From assembly GCA_025929005.1 (NCBI GenBank), contig JAICND010000062.1, positions 1 through 7,547 of the forward strand: a DNA stretch of 7,547 bases, in the 5' to 3' direction. The notes under the pieces were generated by a model. That model worked only from the letters and a program-made list of their open reading frames with translations. It ran no database searches and was not told the DNA's origin. Source of the DNA: Acidimicrobiia bacterium. GTDB lineage: Bacteria > Actinomycetota > Acidimicrobiia > Spongiisociales > ZC4RG35. This document shows, in pieces, positions 1 through 6,052 of the stretch (the first letter of the stretch is position 1; every line of letters starts with the position of its first letter). A program made the position numbers and the translations under genes.

Positions 1-129
1 GTCCTGGCGGGTCTCCGTGCCGATGGGCTAACGACGGTGGGAGACGCCAGCCACATTGACCGGGGCTACGAGGACTTTGTCGGAAAGCTGGCATCACTCG
101 GGGCGGTGGTTGGACGGCGTGAGGCGTAG
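1..129 (+). CDS. murA: UDP-N-acetylglucosamine 1-carboxyvinyltransferase MurA, C-terminal end (5' truncated by window)
   Basis: Frame 1 is open from the first base to a TAG at 127-129 and gives 42 residues. They read as the MurA C-terminus: VLAGLRADG, then a variable link, then SHIDRGYEDFVGKLASLGA. The LVLAGL...IDRGYE..EGKL..LGA pattern is the family signature at the end of the enolpyruvyl transferase fold. MurA transfers the enolpyruvyl group from PEP to UDP-GlcNAc in the cytoplasm, the first committed step of peptidoglycan synthesis. The catalytic Cys region lies outside the window. The end overlaps the next gene's preferred start by 11 bp, which supports co-translation. The call rests on recall of the family pattern over 42 residues, but the match is specific. 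Confidence 0.9.
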   Translation, partial: VLAGLRADGLTTVGDASHIDRGYEDFVGKLASLGAVVGRREA

Positions 130-1678
130 CGCGGCGGCGGGTCTGGCCGTCGTTCTCGCCATGCCCCCGCTCAGCGGGCAAGCCCCTCCGGTCGAGGGGG
201 TTCTCGCCCGGGTGGTCGAATTGACGCCTCACTCCGGCACATCGGTGATTTTCAACGAGCGCACCTATCGAGGACCGCTGCGCGTTGTGGCGAGCAGGGA
301 GGGGATCGGTTTGGTCGAGGCCATGTCTCCTGAGACCTACCTGCTCGGTCTGCGGGAGGTCCCGTTCGCCTGGCCCGATCACGCGCTCCGCACCCAGGTG
401 GTTGCGGCGCGAACCTATCTCGCCTTCACCCTGGCGCAGGGTCGCAGCACCCTTGGCCGCGTGTTCGGTTATGACATCTGTGCGACCTCGGCTTGCCAGG
501 TGTATGCGGGGCTCGCCGGGATTGGCACAGCCGACGGGTCCCGCTGGCGACAGGCAGTCACCTCCACTGCCGGCGAGATCCTGATTCACAATGGAAGCCC
601 GGCTCAGGCTCTCTACAGCTCGACGAGTGGTGGTCGCACCCGTGAGTCTGAGGACATCTACGCCACAGTCGATGAGCCCTATCTGGTGGCGGTCGATTCC
701 CCCGGGGAAGAGTCACCCTTCACCACCTGGTCATTCGAAGTGACCCAGGCTCAGATGCAGGCTTTGCTCGAGCATGCTGGACTGGTCGATGGTCAGTTGA
801 CTCGCCTTCGGGTCGAAACAACCGCCGACGGCGCCGGACCCTGGATGGCGCGGATTGAGTCAGAAGGCGGCGTGGAGACCATCGGCACGTACCAGCTACG
901 AGGTTTGATCAATCGGGCGGCGGCGGATCTGATGCCAGACGATCTCCCGGCTCTGCGTCCCGATGGGCGTCGATACCCGCAGACCCTGTTGTCGGGGTCC
1001 TACGTCATCCGGACGCGGCTCAACATCGGAACCGGGCTTCCCGACCGTGGCCGCCAGGTCGAACGGGGCTATGTGTTTTATGGGTGGGGGTGGGGCCACC
1101 AGGTCGGCATGAGCCAGTACGGAGCCAAGGCCATGGCCGATGCCGGGTCGACCTATGACGAGATCCTTGCCCACTATTACGGGGGTCTCCAACCAACCCA
1201 GGCCGGAGACTGGTTGCCGTCGGAGGTATCGGTCGGGCTGGCAGCCGGAGTCGAGGAAGTGGTGCTTGCCCCCGATGGGCTCGTCGATGTGACCATCGAC
1301 GGGGTACCGGTGGGCGAACCCACTCTGGGTTCCTGGCGCTTCCAATCCGAAGGCGGGTTCGTGAGAGTGGTTCCTCCGGTGGGGCTGGGGCTTCCGCCAG
1401 AGGTCGAAGAGCTCCGAGTCGCACCAGGCTTGTTCGGTGACGACCTCCTGTTCACCCTCACTGCTCCCGCCGAGGTGAGGGTTTCGGTGGTCCGTTTCGG
1501 CCTCGTTTTCGGTCGTCTCGAACTTGGGGCAATCGACGCCGGCTCCTACCAGTTCCCGATGCAGGACATTCTCACCAGGCCTCTTAACCCAAGAGAGCGA
1601 TTCCAGGTGGTCATCGAAGCTGTGAACCGCGAGGGAAGCGTCCGCCGTGTGCTCATCGTCATTCCGGGCCTTAGTTAG
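119..1678 (+). CDS. SpoIID/LytB-domain protein, secreted, putative peptidoglycan lytic enzyme or amidase enhancer
   Basis: I prefer the GTG at 119 (519 residues). The open frame extends back to a TTG at 56, but that would run 74 bp into murA. From 119 the protein begins with a typical signal peptide: RR, a hydrophobic stretch AAAGLAVVLAMPPL, then small residues near residue 20. The SpoIID domain runs from about residue 30 to 358. It includes SPETYLLGLREVP with the Glu (E80) matching the catalytic Glu of SpoIID, the VVAARTY helix, YDICATSACQVYAG (Cys121 and Cys126, the zinc-site position in some SpoIIDs), LYSSTSGGRT, and GHQVGMSQYGA (326-336) followed by YYGG. SpoIID cleaves denuded glycan strands in sporulating Firmicutes. 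Sporulation is not implied here; a wall-remodelling role outside the membrane is likelier. The last 160 residues are a beta-rich extension of unknown function. A GGTGG at 105-109 may act as a weak ribosome site. Confidence 0.88.
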   Translation: MRRSAAAGLAVVLAMPPLSGQAPPVEGVLARVVELTPHSGTSVIFNERTYRGPLRVVASREGIGLVEAMSPETYLLGLREVPFAWPDHALRTQVVAARTYLAFTLAQGRSTLGRVFGYDICATSACQVYAGLAGIGTADGSRWRQAVTSTAGEILIHNGSPAQALYSSTSGGRTRESEDIYATVDEPYLVAVDSPGEESPFTTWSFEVTQAQMQALLEHAGLVDGQLTRLRVETTADGAGPWMARIESEGGVETIGTYQLRGLINRAAADLMPDDLPALRPDGRRYPQTLLSGSYVIRTRLNIGTGLPDRGRQVERGYVFYGWGWGHQVGMSQYGAKAMADAGSTYDEILAHYYGGLQPTQAGDWLPSEVSVGLAAGVEEVVLAPDGLVDVTIDGVPVGEPTLGSWRFQSEGGFVRVVPPVGLGLPPEVEELRVAPGLFGDDLLFTLTAPAEVRVSVVRFGLVFGRLELGAIDAGSYQFPMQDILTRPLNPRERFQVVIEAVNREGSVRRVLIVIPGLS

Positions 1679-1749
1679 CCGAAGTTTGAGTGGTGGGTCT
1701 CTTTGCTCGTGGTCTGTGAGCACCGGTCCCAAAGTTCAGATCAGCTAAG

Positions 1750-1764
1750 AGGGGGCTTTCCCCT
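1750..1764 (+). terminator. weak hairpin after the SpoIID-type gene, possible terminator
   Basis: A 5-bp stem AGGGG/CCCCT with loop GCTTT lies 71 bp past the stop codon. There is no U-tract, and the stem is short, so a terminator role is only tentative. High-GC actinobacteria often terminate at such structures without a T-run. Confidence 0.2.
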
Positions 1765-1781
1765 GACCCCACCACCGAAGT

Positions 1782-1810
1782 TTGGGATGAAACCTGACAC
1801 GGGTTAGGTT
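1782..1810 (+). promoter_or_regulatory. candidate promoter for the Nfu-meaB pair
   Basis: TTGGGA (1782-1787) and TAGGTT (1805-1810) are separated by 17 bp and resemble -35 and -10 hexamers (TTGACA, TATAAT). The -10 ends 8 bases before the GTG at 1819, so a transcript would start at or next to the start codon and be leaderless. No good Shine-Dalgarno sequence is present, which fits. The -10 also forms one arm of a small inverted repeat, TAGGT-TCT-ACCTA (1805-1817). Both hexamers are imperfect. Confidence 0.3.
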
Positions 1811-1818
1811 CTACCTAC

Positions 1819-2091
1819 GTGAGCGAAACCGGCACAGCCATCGAAACGCCTCCCACCGCCCCCGTTCAGGTGGATCTAGGCAAGCTCGAGGCAACTCTCG
1901 AGTACATTCGCCCCGCCGTCCAGGCCGACGGTGGCGACCTGGTGCTGCTCGGGGTGGAGGGTGGAACCGTCAACCTCCAGATGGTCGGCGCTTGTGGCGG
2001 TTGCCCGATGTCGATGATGACCCTGAAGGCCGGCATCGAGAGGATCCTCAAGGATCGCGTTCCCGGCGTAGAAGAAGTAAACGCCACCTGA
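1819..2091 (+). CDS. NifU C-terminal domain (Nfu-type) iron-sulfur cluster scaffold/carrier protein
   Basis: This 90-residue protein is a single Nfu domain preceded by about 17 poorly ordered residues rich in Thr and Pro. The hallmark features are visible: the helix LEATLEYIRPAVQADGGD (23-40), strand LVLLGVEGGTVNLQMVGACGGCPMS with the CxxC pair Cys59 and Cys62, and the helix MTLKAGIERILKDRVPGV. In the family the two Cys from two subunits bridge a [4Fe-4S] cluster that is handed to apo-proteins in the cytoplasm. There is no IscU-like N-terminal or A-type domain, so it is the minimal form. GTG at 1819 is the first suitable start; no clear Shine-Dalgarno precedes it. It is followed after 19 bp by meaB, which suggests one transcript. 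Function as scaffold versus carrier cannot be told from sequence. Confidence 0.93.
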   Translation: MSETGTAIETPPTAPVQVDLGKLEATLEYIRPAVQADGGDLVLLGVEGGTVNLQMVGACGGCPMSMMTLKAGIERILKDRVPGVEEVNAT

Positions 2092-2110
2092 TCCCTCATA
2101 CCCTGGGGTT

Positions 2111-2893
2111 GTGACCGCCGGGGCCCAACCCCTCGACCTGCTCAAACGCTCGCTCGCCGGTGATCGGCGCGCGTTGTCCCGACTCTTGACGGTCATCACT
2201 GAAGGCGCCTCGCCCGAAATCCTTGCCCAAGTCGAAGGCTGTCGGCTGGGATCCCACGTCGTGGGAGTAACCGGGCCGCCCGGGGCAGGCAAGAGCAGCT
2301 TGGTCGATCGACTCGTGGCCCATTTGCGCGCCGGCAACCGGCGTCCGGCAGTCGTCGCGGTCGATCCGTCCAGCCCCATCACCGGCGGGGCGATTCTCGG
2401 TGACCGCGTGCGGATGCAGCGTCACTCAGACGACTCCAATGTCTACATCCGCTCGATGGCCAGCCGGGGCCGGCTGGGCGGCCTGGCTGAAGGTACCGGA
2501 GCTGTTGTGGCGCTTCTGGATGCGTCGGGGTTTGATCCGATCATCGTGGAAACGGTCGGGGTCGGACAGTCGGAGCTGGAAGTCGTCGCCGTGGCCGACA
2601 CGGTCGTGGTCGTGTTACCCCCGGGCTTCGGTGACGAGATCCAGATGGTCAAAGCCGGATTGCTCGAGGTCGCCGACGTCCTCTGTGTCAACAAGGCGGA
2701 CCTCAGTGCAGCTGAGTTCACAATGGCTCGGCTTCTCGAGTCGATCGAGCCAAAGCAAGGCTGGAACCCTCCAGTGGTGGCAACTTCCGCCTCAACCGGA
2801 GAAGGGGTCGAGGAACTATTGGAAGCCGTTGAAGCCCATCGCCTGCACCTGCGTCAGGCAGTAGAGGAGGCTGCGCCCGATAGCTCGGCTTGA
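2111..2893 (+). CDS. meaB: MeaB/ArgK-family G3E GTPase, chaperone of methylmalonyl-CoA mutase (short form)
   Basis: The 260-residue protein has all the nucleotide-binding motifs of the MeaB (ArgK/YgfD) family in order: P-loop GPPGAGKS (55-62), AVDPSSPITGGAILGDRVRM (83-102), the RSMASRG.LGGLA segment (114-125), ETVGVGQSE (147-155), NKAD (194-197) giving guanine specificity, and SAS (226-228). MeaB couples GTP hydrolysis to gated delivery and removal of adenosylcobalamin in methylmalonyl-CoA mutase, so the genome should encode that mutase. The family is usually about 310-330 residues; here the protein ends about 12 residues after EAVEAHRLHLR, where the C-terminal helical dimerisation arm normally begins. 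The GTG at 2111 has no clear Shine-Dalgarno; TACCCT at 2099-2104, six bases before it, could be a -10 for a leaderless transcript, or translation may be coupled to the Nfu gene. The last 40 bp lie antisense to the end of ppdK. Confidence 0.93.
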   Translation: MTAGAQPLDLLKRSLAGDRRALSRLLTVITEGASPEILAQVEGCRLGSHVVGVTGPPGAGKSSLVDRLVAHLRAGNRRPAVVAVDPSSPITGGAILGDRVRMQRHSDDSNVYIRSMASRGRLGGLAEGTGAVVALLDASGFDPIIVETVGVGQSELEVVAVADTVVVVLPPGFGDEIQMVKAGLLEVADVLCVNKADLSAAEFTMARLLESIEPKQGWNPPVVATSASTGEGVEELLEAVEAHRLHLRQAVEEAAPDSSA

Positions 2894-5490
2894 GCCGCCG
2901 CCAGCCGGGCGACCTTGACCCGGGGCGGGCTGGCGGAGACGTAGTCGAGCCCGACTTCCCGGCAGAAGGCGATCGACGCCGGGTCGCCGCCATGCTCGCC
3001 GCACACCCCGACGATCAGCTCAGGGTTGGCTTCCTTGCCTTCGCGGGTCGCCACTCTGATCAGCCGACCGACCCCTTCCCGGTCAAGGGTCTGGAAGGGG
3101 TTCGTCGCCATGATCTGATCATCGAGATACTTCTGGAGGAACGATGCTTCGGCGTCGTCGCGGGAGAGACCGTATGTCATCTGGGTGAGATCGTTAGTCC
3201 CGAACGAGAAAAAGTCGGCGTGGCGGGCGAGCTGGCCGGCAACTAGAGCCGCTCGGGGAAGCTCGATCATCGTTCCCATCGGGACGTCGAGCTTCTGGCC
3301 GGTCGAGCCTTCGATTTTGGCGATCTCTTCGGTAACCATCTCCTTCATTCGTATCAACTCCTCCGGATTTCCGACCAGAGGGATCATGATCTCCAATTGG
3401 GGATCGCCTCCGGCCTGGCGGCGGCGAACCACGGCTTCCAATGCAGCCTGCACTTGCATCCGGTAGAGATCTGAGACGATCAACCCGAGTCGAACCCCCC
3501 GCAGCCCCAGCATTGGATTGCTTTCTTCCCAGCGGGCTACCTGGGCCGACATGTGCTCCAGATCGGCGATCGATCTTCCCAATCGCACCCGCCGCACCAT
3601 CTCCTGTTCGAGTTCCAGACGGGACGGGAGAAATTCGTGGAGAGGCGGGTCGAGCAGGCGGACGACCACCGGTAGCCCGTCCATAGCCTCGAGCAGGGTC
3701 TCGAAGTCGACGACCTGCTGGGTCTGTAGATCGCGCAGGGCCTGTCGGCGATCGGGGCCATCCGGAGTAAGAATGATGCGCTGGACAATCACCGTGCGCT
3801 CGCCCAGGAACCTGTGCTCGGTGCGGGCCAATCCGATCCCGTCTGCACCTGCCCAGCGAGCAATGGCGGCGTCTTCGGCGGTGTCGGCGTTGGCCCTGAC
3901 CCCCAGGTGGCGGACCTCGTCTGCCCAGCTGAGAAGGACTTCCAATTCAGGGATCGGTTTGGGCTCTTCCAAAGCTACGGCTCCTGCATACACCGCTCCC
4001 GTGGTCCCGTCGATTGTGATGAGATCACCCTCGGCAAAGTCGTGATGACCCACCGAGGCCCGTCCGGCTGCCACCTCGACGAACATGGCACCCACCCCGG
4101 TCACCGCCGGTTTGCCCATCCCTCGGGCCACCACCGCCGCGTGGCTGGTCTTGCCTCCTTGGGAGGTGAGGATCCCTTTGGCCGCCGCCATCCCGTGGAT
4201 GTCGTCAGGAGTGGTTTGCGGGCGCACCAGGATTACCGCCTCACCAGCCTTGGCCAGCTCGACAGCACGGTCAGCCTCGAAGACCACCCTGCCGGTGGCG
4301 GCTCCCGGGCTCGCCGCAATTCCAGCCGTTAGGGCCTGGCCGCGGGCCGAGGCGGCGATCCGCGGGCGTTCCAACTGCTCAAGCGACGCCGGGTCGACTC
4401 GCTTCACAGCTTCTGATCGGTCGATGACACCCTCGTTCGCCATCTCAACCGCGATGCGCACCGCCGCCGGAGCCGTGCGTTTGCCGGCCCTGGTTTGCAG
4501 CACCCACAAAGTGCCATGCTCGATCGTGAATTCGATGTCGCACATGTCCTGGAAGTGGCGTTCGAGCCCTTCCATCACTCCAAGCAACTCCTCGTGACAG
4601 TTCGGATGAATCGTGGCGAGATCGTCCAGGGTCGAGGTATCGCGAATACCGGCGACGACGTCCTCGCCCTGGGCCTGGGCCAGGTAATCGCCGTACGGGC
4701 GACGCTCACCGGTCGAAGGATCCCGGGTGAAGCAGACTCCCGTCCCGGAGTCGGCGCCAAGGTCACCAAAGACCATCATCTGCACGTTGGCGGCGGTACC
4801 GATGTCGTCTGAGATCCCATGCAGCCGGCGGTAATCGCGGGCCCGGCGGGTGTTCCAGGATCCAAAGACGGCTTGGACTGCGCCCTGCAACTGGCTTCGG
4901 GCGTCGCCGGGGATTGTTTTACCGTTGGAGGCGATTATCTGACGAAACCGGCTCGTGGCGTGAGCCAGATCAACTGCTGACAGATCCGCGTCGCTGTCGA
5001 CGTGGCGCGATGCTCGTAGGTCTGTCAGGACTTCCTGGAAATGGTGCTCGGGGATCCCCAGCACCACCTCTCCATACATCTGGACGAAGCGTCTGTAGGC
5101 ATCCCAGGCGAAGTGGTCATCTCCCGACCATGCCGCCAGGGCGCCCACCACGTCGTCGTTGATCCCAAGGTTGAGGACGGTGTCCATCATGCCCGGCATC
5201 GAGAACTTGGCGCCTGATCGGACCGAGACGAGGAGAGGGGTGGGGCCCGATCCGAAGGTCCGGCCGGAGGTGGCTTCCAGGCGAGTTATGGCGTCATCCA
5301 CCTCCTGCCACAACGAGTCCGGGACCGCACCATCGGTCATCACGGTTCGACATGCCTCGGTCGTGATGGTGAAGCCGGGGGGCACTCTGAGGCCGAGTTT
5401 GGTCATCTCGGCCAGCCCGGCACCCTTTCCCCCGAGAAGGTCGCGCATTGAGGCGTCGCCCTCGGAGAAGTCGAAAACGTACGCGCTCAC
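2854..5490 (-). CDS. ppdK: pyruvate, phosphate dikinase (PPDK)
   Basis: This 878-residue protein has the length and order expected for PPDK. The N-terminal ATP-grasp part contains GGKGAGLAEMTKLGLRVPPGF (20-40), SVRSGAKFSMPGMMDTVLNLG (89-109) and FTRDPSTGE (254-262). The phosphohistidine domain has GGKTSHAAVVARGMGKP with catalytic His450 and the neighbouring Thr448 that is the regulatory phosphosite in plant and some bacterial enzymes. The C-terminal TIM barrel has GIGLARTEHRF (551-561), MLGLRGVRLGL (660-670), SFGTNDLTQMTYG (762-774) and VGVCGEHGGDP with catalytic Cys830. PPDK interconverts ATP, Pi and pyruvate with AMP, PPi and PEP in the cytoplasm, serving gluconeogenesis or PPi-saving glycolysis at low oxygen. 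The GTG at 5490 aligns with the family N-terminus (YVFDFSEGD). It lacks a Shine-Dalgarno and starts 6 bp after the upstream gene's stop, suggesting translational coupling. Its last 40 bp overlap the end of meaB. Confidence 0.97.
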   Translation of the reverse strand: MSAYVFDFSEGDASMRDLLGGKGAGLAEMTKLGLRVPPGFTITTEACRTVMTDGAVPDSLWQEVDDAITRLEATSGRTFGSGPTPLLVSVRSGAKFSMPGMMDTVLNLGINDDVVGALAAWSGDDHFAWDAYRRFVQMYGEVVLGIPEHHFQEVLTDLRASRHVDSDADLSAVDLAHATSRFRQIIASNGKTIPGDARSQLQGAVQAVFGSWNTRRARDYRRLHGISDDIGTAANVQMMVFGDLGADSGTGVCFTRDPSTGERRPYGDYLAQAQGEDVVAGIRDTSTLDDLATIHPNCHEELLGVMEGLERHFQDMCDIEFTIEHGTLWVLQTRAGKRTAPAAVRIAVEMANEGVIDRSEAVKRVDPASLEQLERPRIAASARGQALTAGIAASPGAATGRVVFEADRAVELAKAGEAVILVRPQTTPDDIHGMAAAKGILTSQGGKTSHAAVVARGMGKPAVTGVGAMFVEVAAGRASVGHHDFAEGDLITIDGTTGAVYAGAVALEEPKPIPELEVLLSWADEVRHLGVRANADTAEDAAIARWAGADGIGLARTEHRFLGERTVIVQRIILTPDGPDRRQALRDLQTQQVVDFETLLEAMDGLPVVVRLLDPPLHEFLPSRLELEQEMVRRVRLGRSIADLEHMSAQVARWEESNPMLGLRGVRLGLIVSDLYRMQVQAALEAVVRRRQAGGDPQLEIMIPLVGNPEELIRMKEMVTEEIAKIEGSTGQKLDVPMGTMIELPRAALVAGQLARHADFFSFGTNDLTQMTYGLSRDDAEASFLQKYLDDQIMATNPFQTLDREGVGRLIRVATREGKEANPELIVGVCGEHGGDPASIAFCREVGLDYVSASPPRVKVARLAAAQAELSGAASSTA

Positions 5491-5496
5491 GAGCGG

Positions 5497-5922
5497 CTAG
5501 CCACGGCCCGGCAACCTGCGGCCGGTTATCTCAGTCGGCCGGATCTGTATCCAACGGAAAGGTTGGGATCCCTGCAACCAGGTTTCGACACCCAAGGAGT
5601 CAAGTGCAGCCGACTCGTCCTCATTGTCGACCTCAGCAGCCGTTCCATGCACAACGACACTCCAACCAGCCCCCCGTTCATCGTCCACGCCATCGACTTC
5701 GAATGCCACCGGTGCCTGCCTCATGGCGGCGTCCAGCTTGGCCCCCACGGCCGAACGAAACACGACTCTCCCGTCGTGTAGGCGATAGTGAACCGGGAGG
5801 ATTTGGGGCTCTCCTGCATCGATGAAGCCAATCCGACCCACCTGGTGGCTCCAGAGAAGCCGAAGGCACTCGGCATGACCGAGGACTTCCATACCGGCGT
5901 GGTCAGTGGGCCGATCGGTCAT
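5497..5922 (-). CDS. pyridoxamine 5'-phosphate oxidase-like split-barrel flavin-binding protein
   Basis: The 141-residue protein matches small PNPOx-like flavin-binding split-barrel proteins (Pyridox_ox_2 type). Visible features are HAECLRLLWSHQVGRIGF (16-33), the strands ILPVHYRLHDGRVVFRS (41-57), a Gly/Lys pair (60-62) in the cofactor-binding loop, VAFEVDGVD (72-80), WSVVVHGTAAEV (87-98) and the closing FRWIQIRPTEITGRRL (122-137). The family binds FMN, FAD, F420 or haem; the cofactor and substrate here are unknown. True pyridoxamine oxidase activity is unlikely, since the protein is much shorter than PdxH. The ATG at 5922 is supported by an AGGAG at 5933-5929, spaced 6 bases, the only textbook Shine-Dalgarno before a gene in the window. 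ppdK follows after 6 bp. Proteins of this type are found in the hypoxic DosR regulon of mycobacteria (for example Rv3129), which fits the nearby DosS-like kinase and DosR-like box. Confidence 0.85.
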   Translation of the reverse strand: MTDRPTDHAGMEVLGHAECLRLLWSHQVGRIGFIDAGEPQILPVHYRLHDGRVVFRSAVGAKLDAAMRQAPVAFEVDGVDDERGAGWSVVVHGTAAEVDNEDESAALDSLGVETWLQGSQPFRWIQIRPTEITGRRLPGRG

Positions 5923-5954
5923 GGGCGACTCCTGTCGGGCATGGTCAACTCCTG
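5917..5954 (-). repeat. imperfect tandem duplication of an RBS and start codon
   Basis: Plus-strand 5917-5934 (GGTCATGGGCGACTCCTG) and 5937-5954 (GGGCATGGTCAACTCCTG) agree at 15 of 18 positions with a 20-bp period. On the minus strand each copy reads CAGGAGT, a short spacer, then ATG. Copy 1 starts the flavoprotein gene; copy 2 starts a 7-codon frame. The 20-bp period is not a multiple of three, so the two starts are in different frames. Confidence 0.6.
5919..5942 (-). other. possible 7-codon leader ORF (MPDRSRP) overlapping the flavoprotein start
   Basis: On the minus strand an AGGAG at 5953-5949 stands 6 bases before an ATG at 5942. The frame runs seven codons and ends in TGA at 5921-5919, overlapping the flavoprotein ATG (5922-5920) in an ATGA arrangement typical of translational coupling. 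The sequence has no obvious attenuator-type codon run. It may simply be a by-product of the local duplication. Confidence 0.3.
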
Positions 5955-5969
5955 GAGGAATGGACGATC

Positions 5970-5997
5970 AACATAGGCACGTTAATGAACCTACCAA
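5970..5997 (-). promoter_or_regulatory. candidate promoter of the flavoprotein-ppdK operon
   Basis: Read on the minus strand, TTGGTA (5997-5992) and TATGTT (5975-5970) are 16 bp apart and each matches 4 of 6 consensus bases of a primary-sigma promoter. Transcription would begin near 5963, giving a leader of about 40 bases that contains both AGGAG-ATG units. The -35 overlaps the inverted repeat at 5988-6003. Confidence 0.4.
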
Positions 5998-6006
5998 TAG
6001 GTTGAT
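5985..6006. promoter_or_regulatory. inverted repeat, candidate repressor operator
   Basis: AACCTA-CCAA-TAGGTT (5988-6003) is a perfect 6-bp inverted repeat with a 4-base spacer. After one mismatched pair, two further pairs (AT/AT) extend it to 5985-6006. It covers the predicted -35 of the minus-strand operon, which is the position of a repressor site. The binding protein is unknown. Confidence 0.4.
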
Positions 6007-6041
6007 GATGCCGTGAATGCCGTGGCGCGTCACCTAGAGAT

Positions 6042-6050
6042 AGTCCCAAA
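6042..6050. promoter_or_regulatory. DosR/DevR-like half-site
   Basis: AGTCCCAAA matches 8 of 9 positions of the right half of the DosR consensus TTSGGGACTWWAGTCCCSAA. The left half (6031-6041) does not match. The centre of a full site here would be 22 bp, about two helical turns, from the centre of the better box at 6053-6072. Confidence 0.35.
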
Positions 6051-6052
6051 CC

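Larger units (their letters stand above)
1679..1818. other. 140-bp intergenic spacer with short direct and inverted repeats
   Basis: No gene is seen here. The 10-mer CCGAAGTTTG occurs directly after the stop codon (1679-1688) and again at 1775-1784. GTGGTGGG (1690-1697) is complementary to CCCACCAC (1768-1775), so the spacer could fold into a long stem-loop. A small hairpin AGGGG-GCTTT-CCCCT (1750-1764) lies inside. No T-run follows, so a classical intrinsic terminator is not supported. The spacer separates the murA-spoIID pair from the Nfu-meaB pair and probably contains the promoter of the latter. Confidence 0.5.

Noticed and set aside
56..118. TTG at 56 as the start of the SpoIID-type protein, preceded by GGTGGGAG
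   Set aside because: It would overlap murA by 74 bp and put 21 extra polar residues before a good signal peptide. The purine run is explained by murA coding sequence.
896..1732. 278-residue open frame on the minus strand opposite the SpoIID-type gene
   Set aside because: Composition is His-, Pro- and Arg-rich with no recognisable motif; it is the shadow of a well-supported gene.
1781..1800. TTTGGGA before the Nfu gene and GGTCCCAAA (1725-1733) as further DosR-like sites
   Set aside because: Each matches only one half-site, lacks a partner half at the right spacing, and the genes downstream are housekeeping.
1876..2721. Minus-strand frames opposite the Nfu gene and meaB
   Set aside because: Both plus-strand genes carry clear catalytic or ligand motifs; the minus frames have none.
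3518..4597. Several plus-strand open frames of 100-175 residues opposite ppdK
   Set aside because: They lie wholly within the conserved ppdK coding sequence, are Ser/Arg/Pro-rich and show no family motif.
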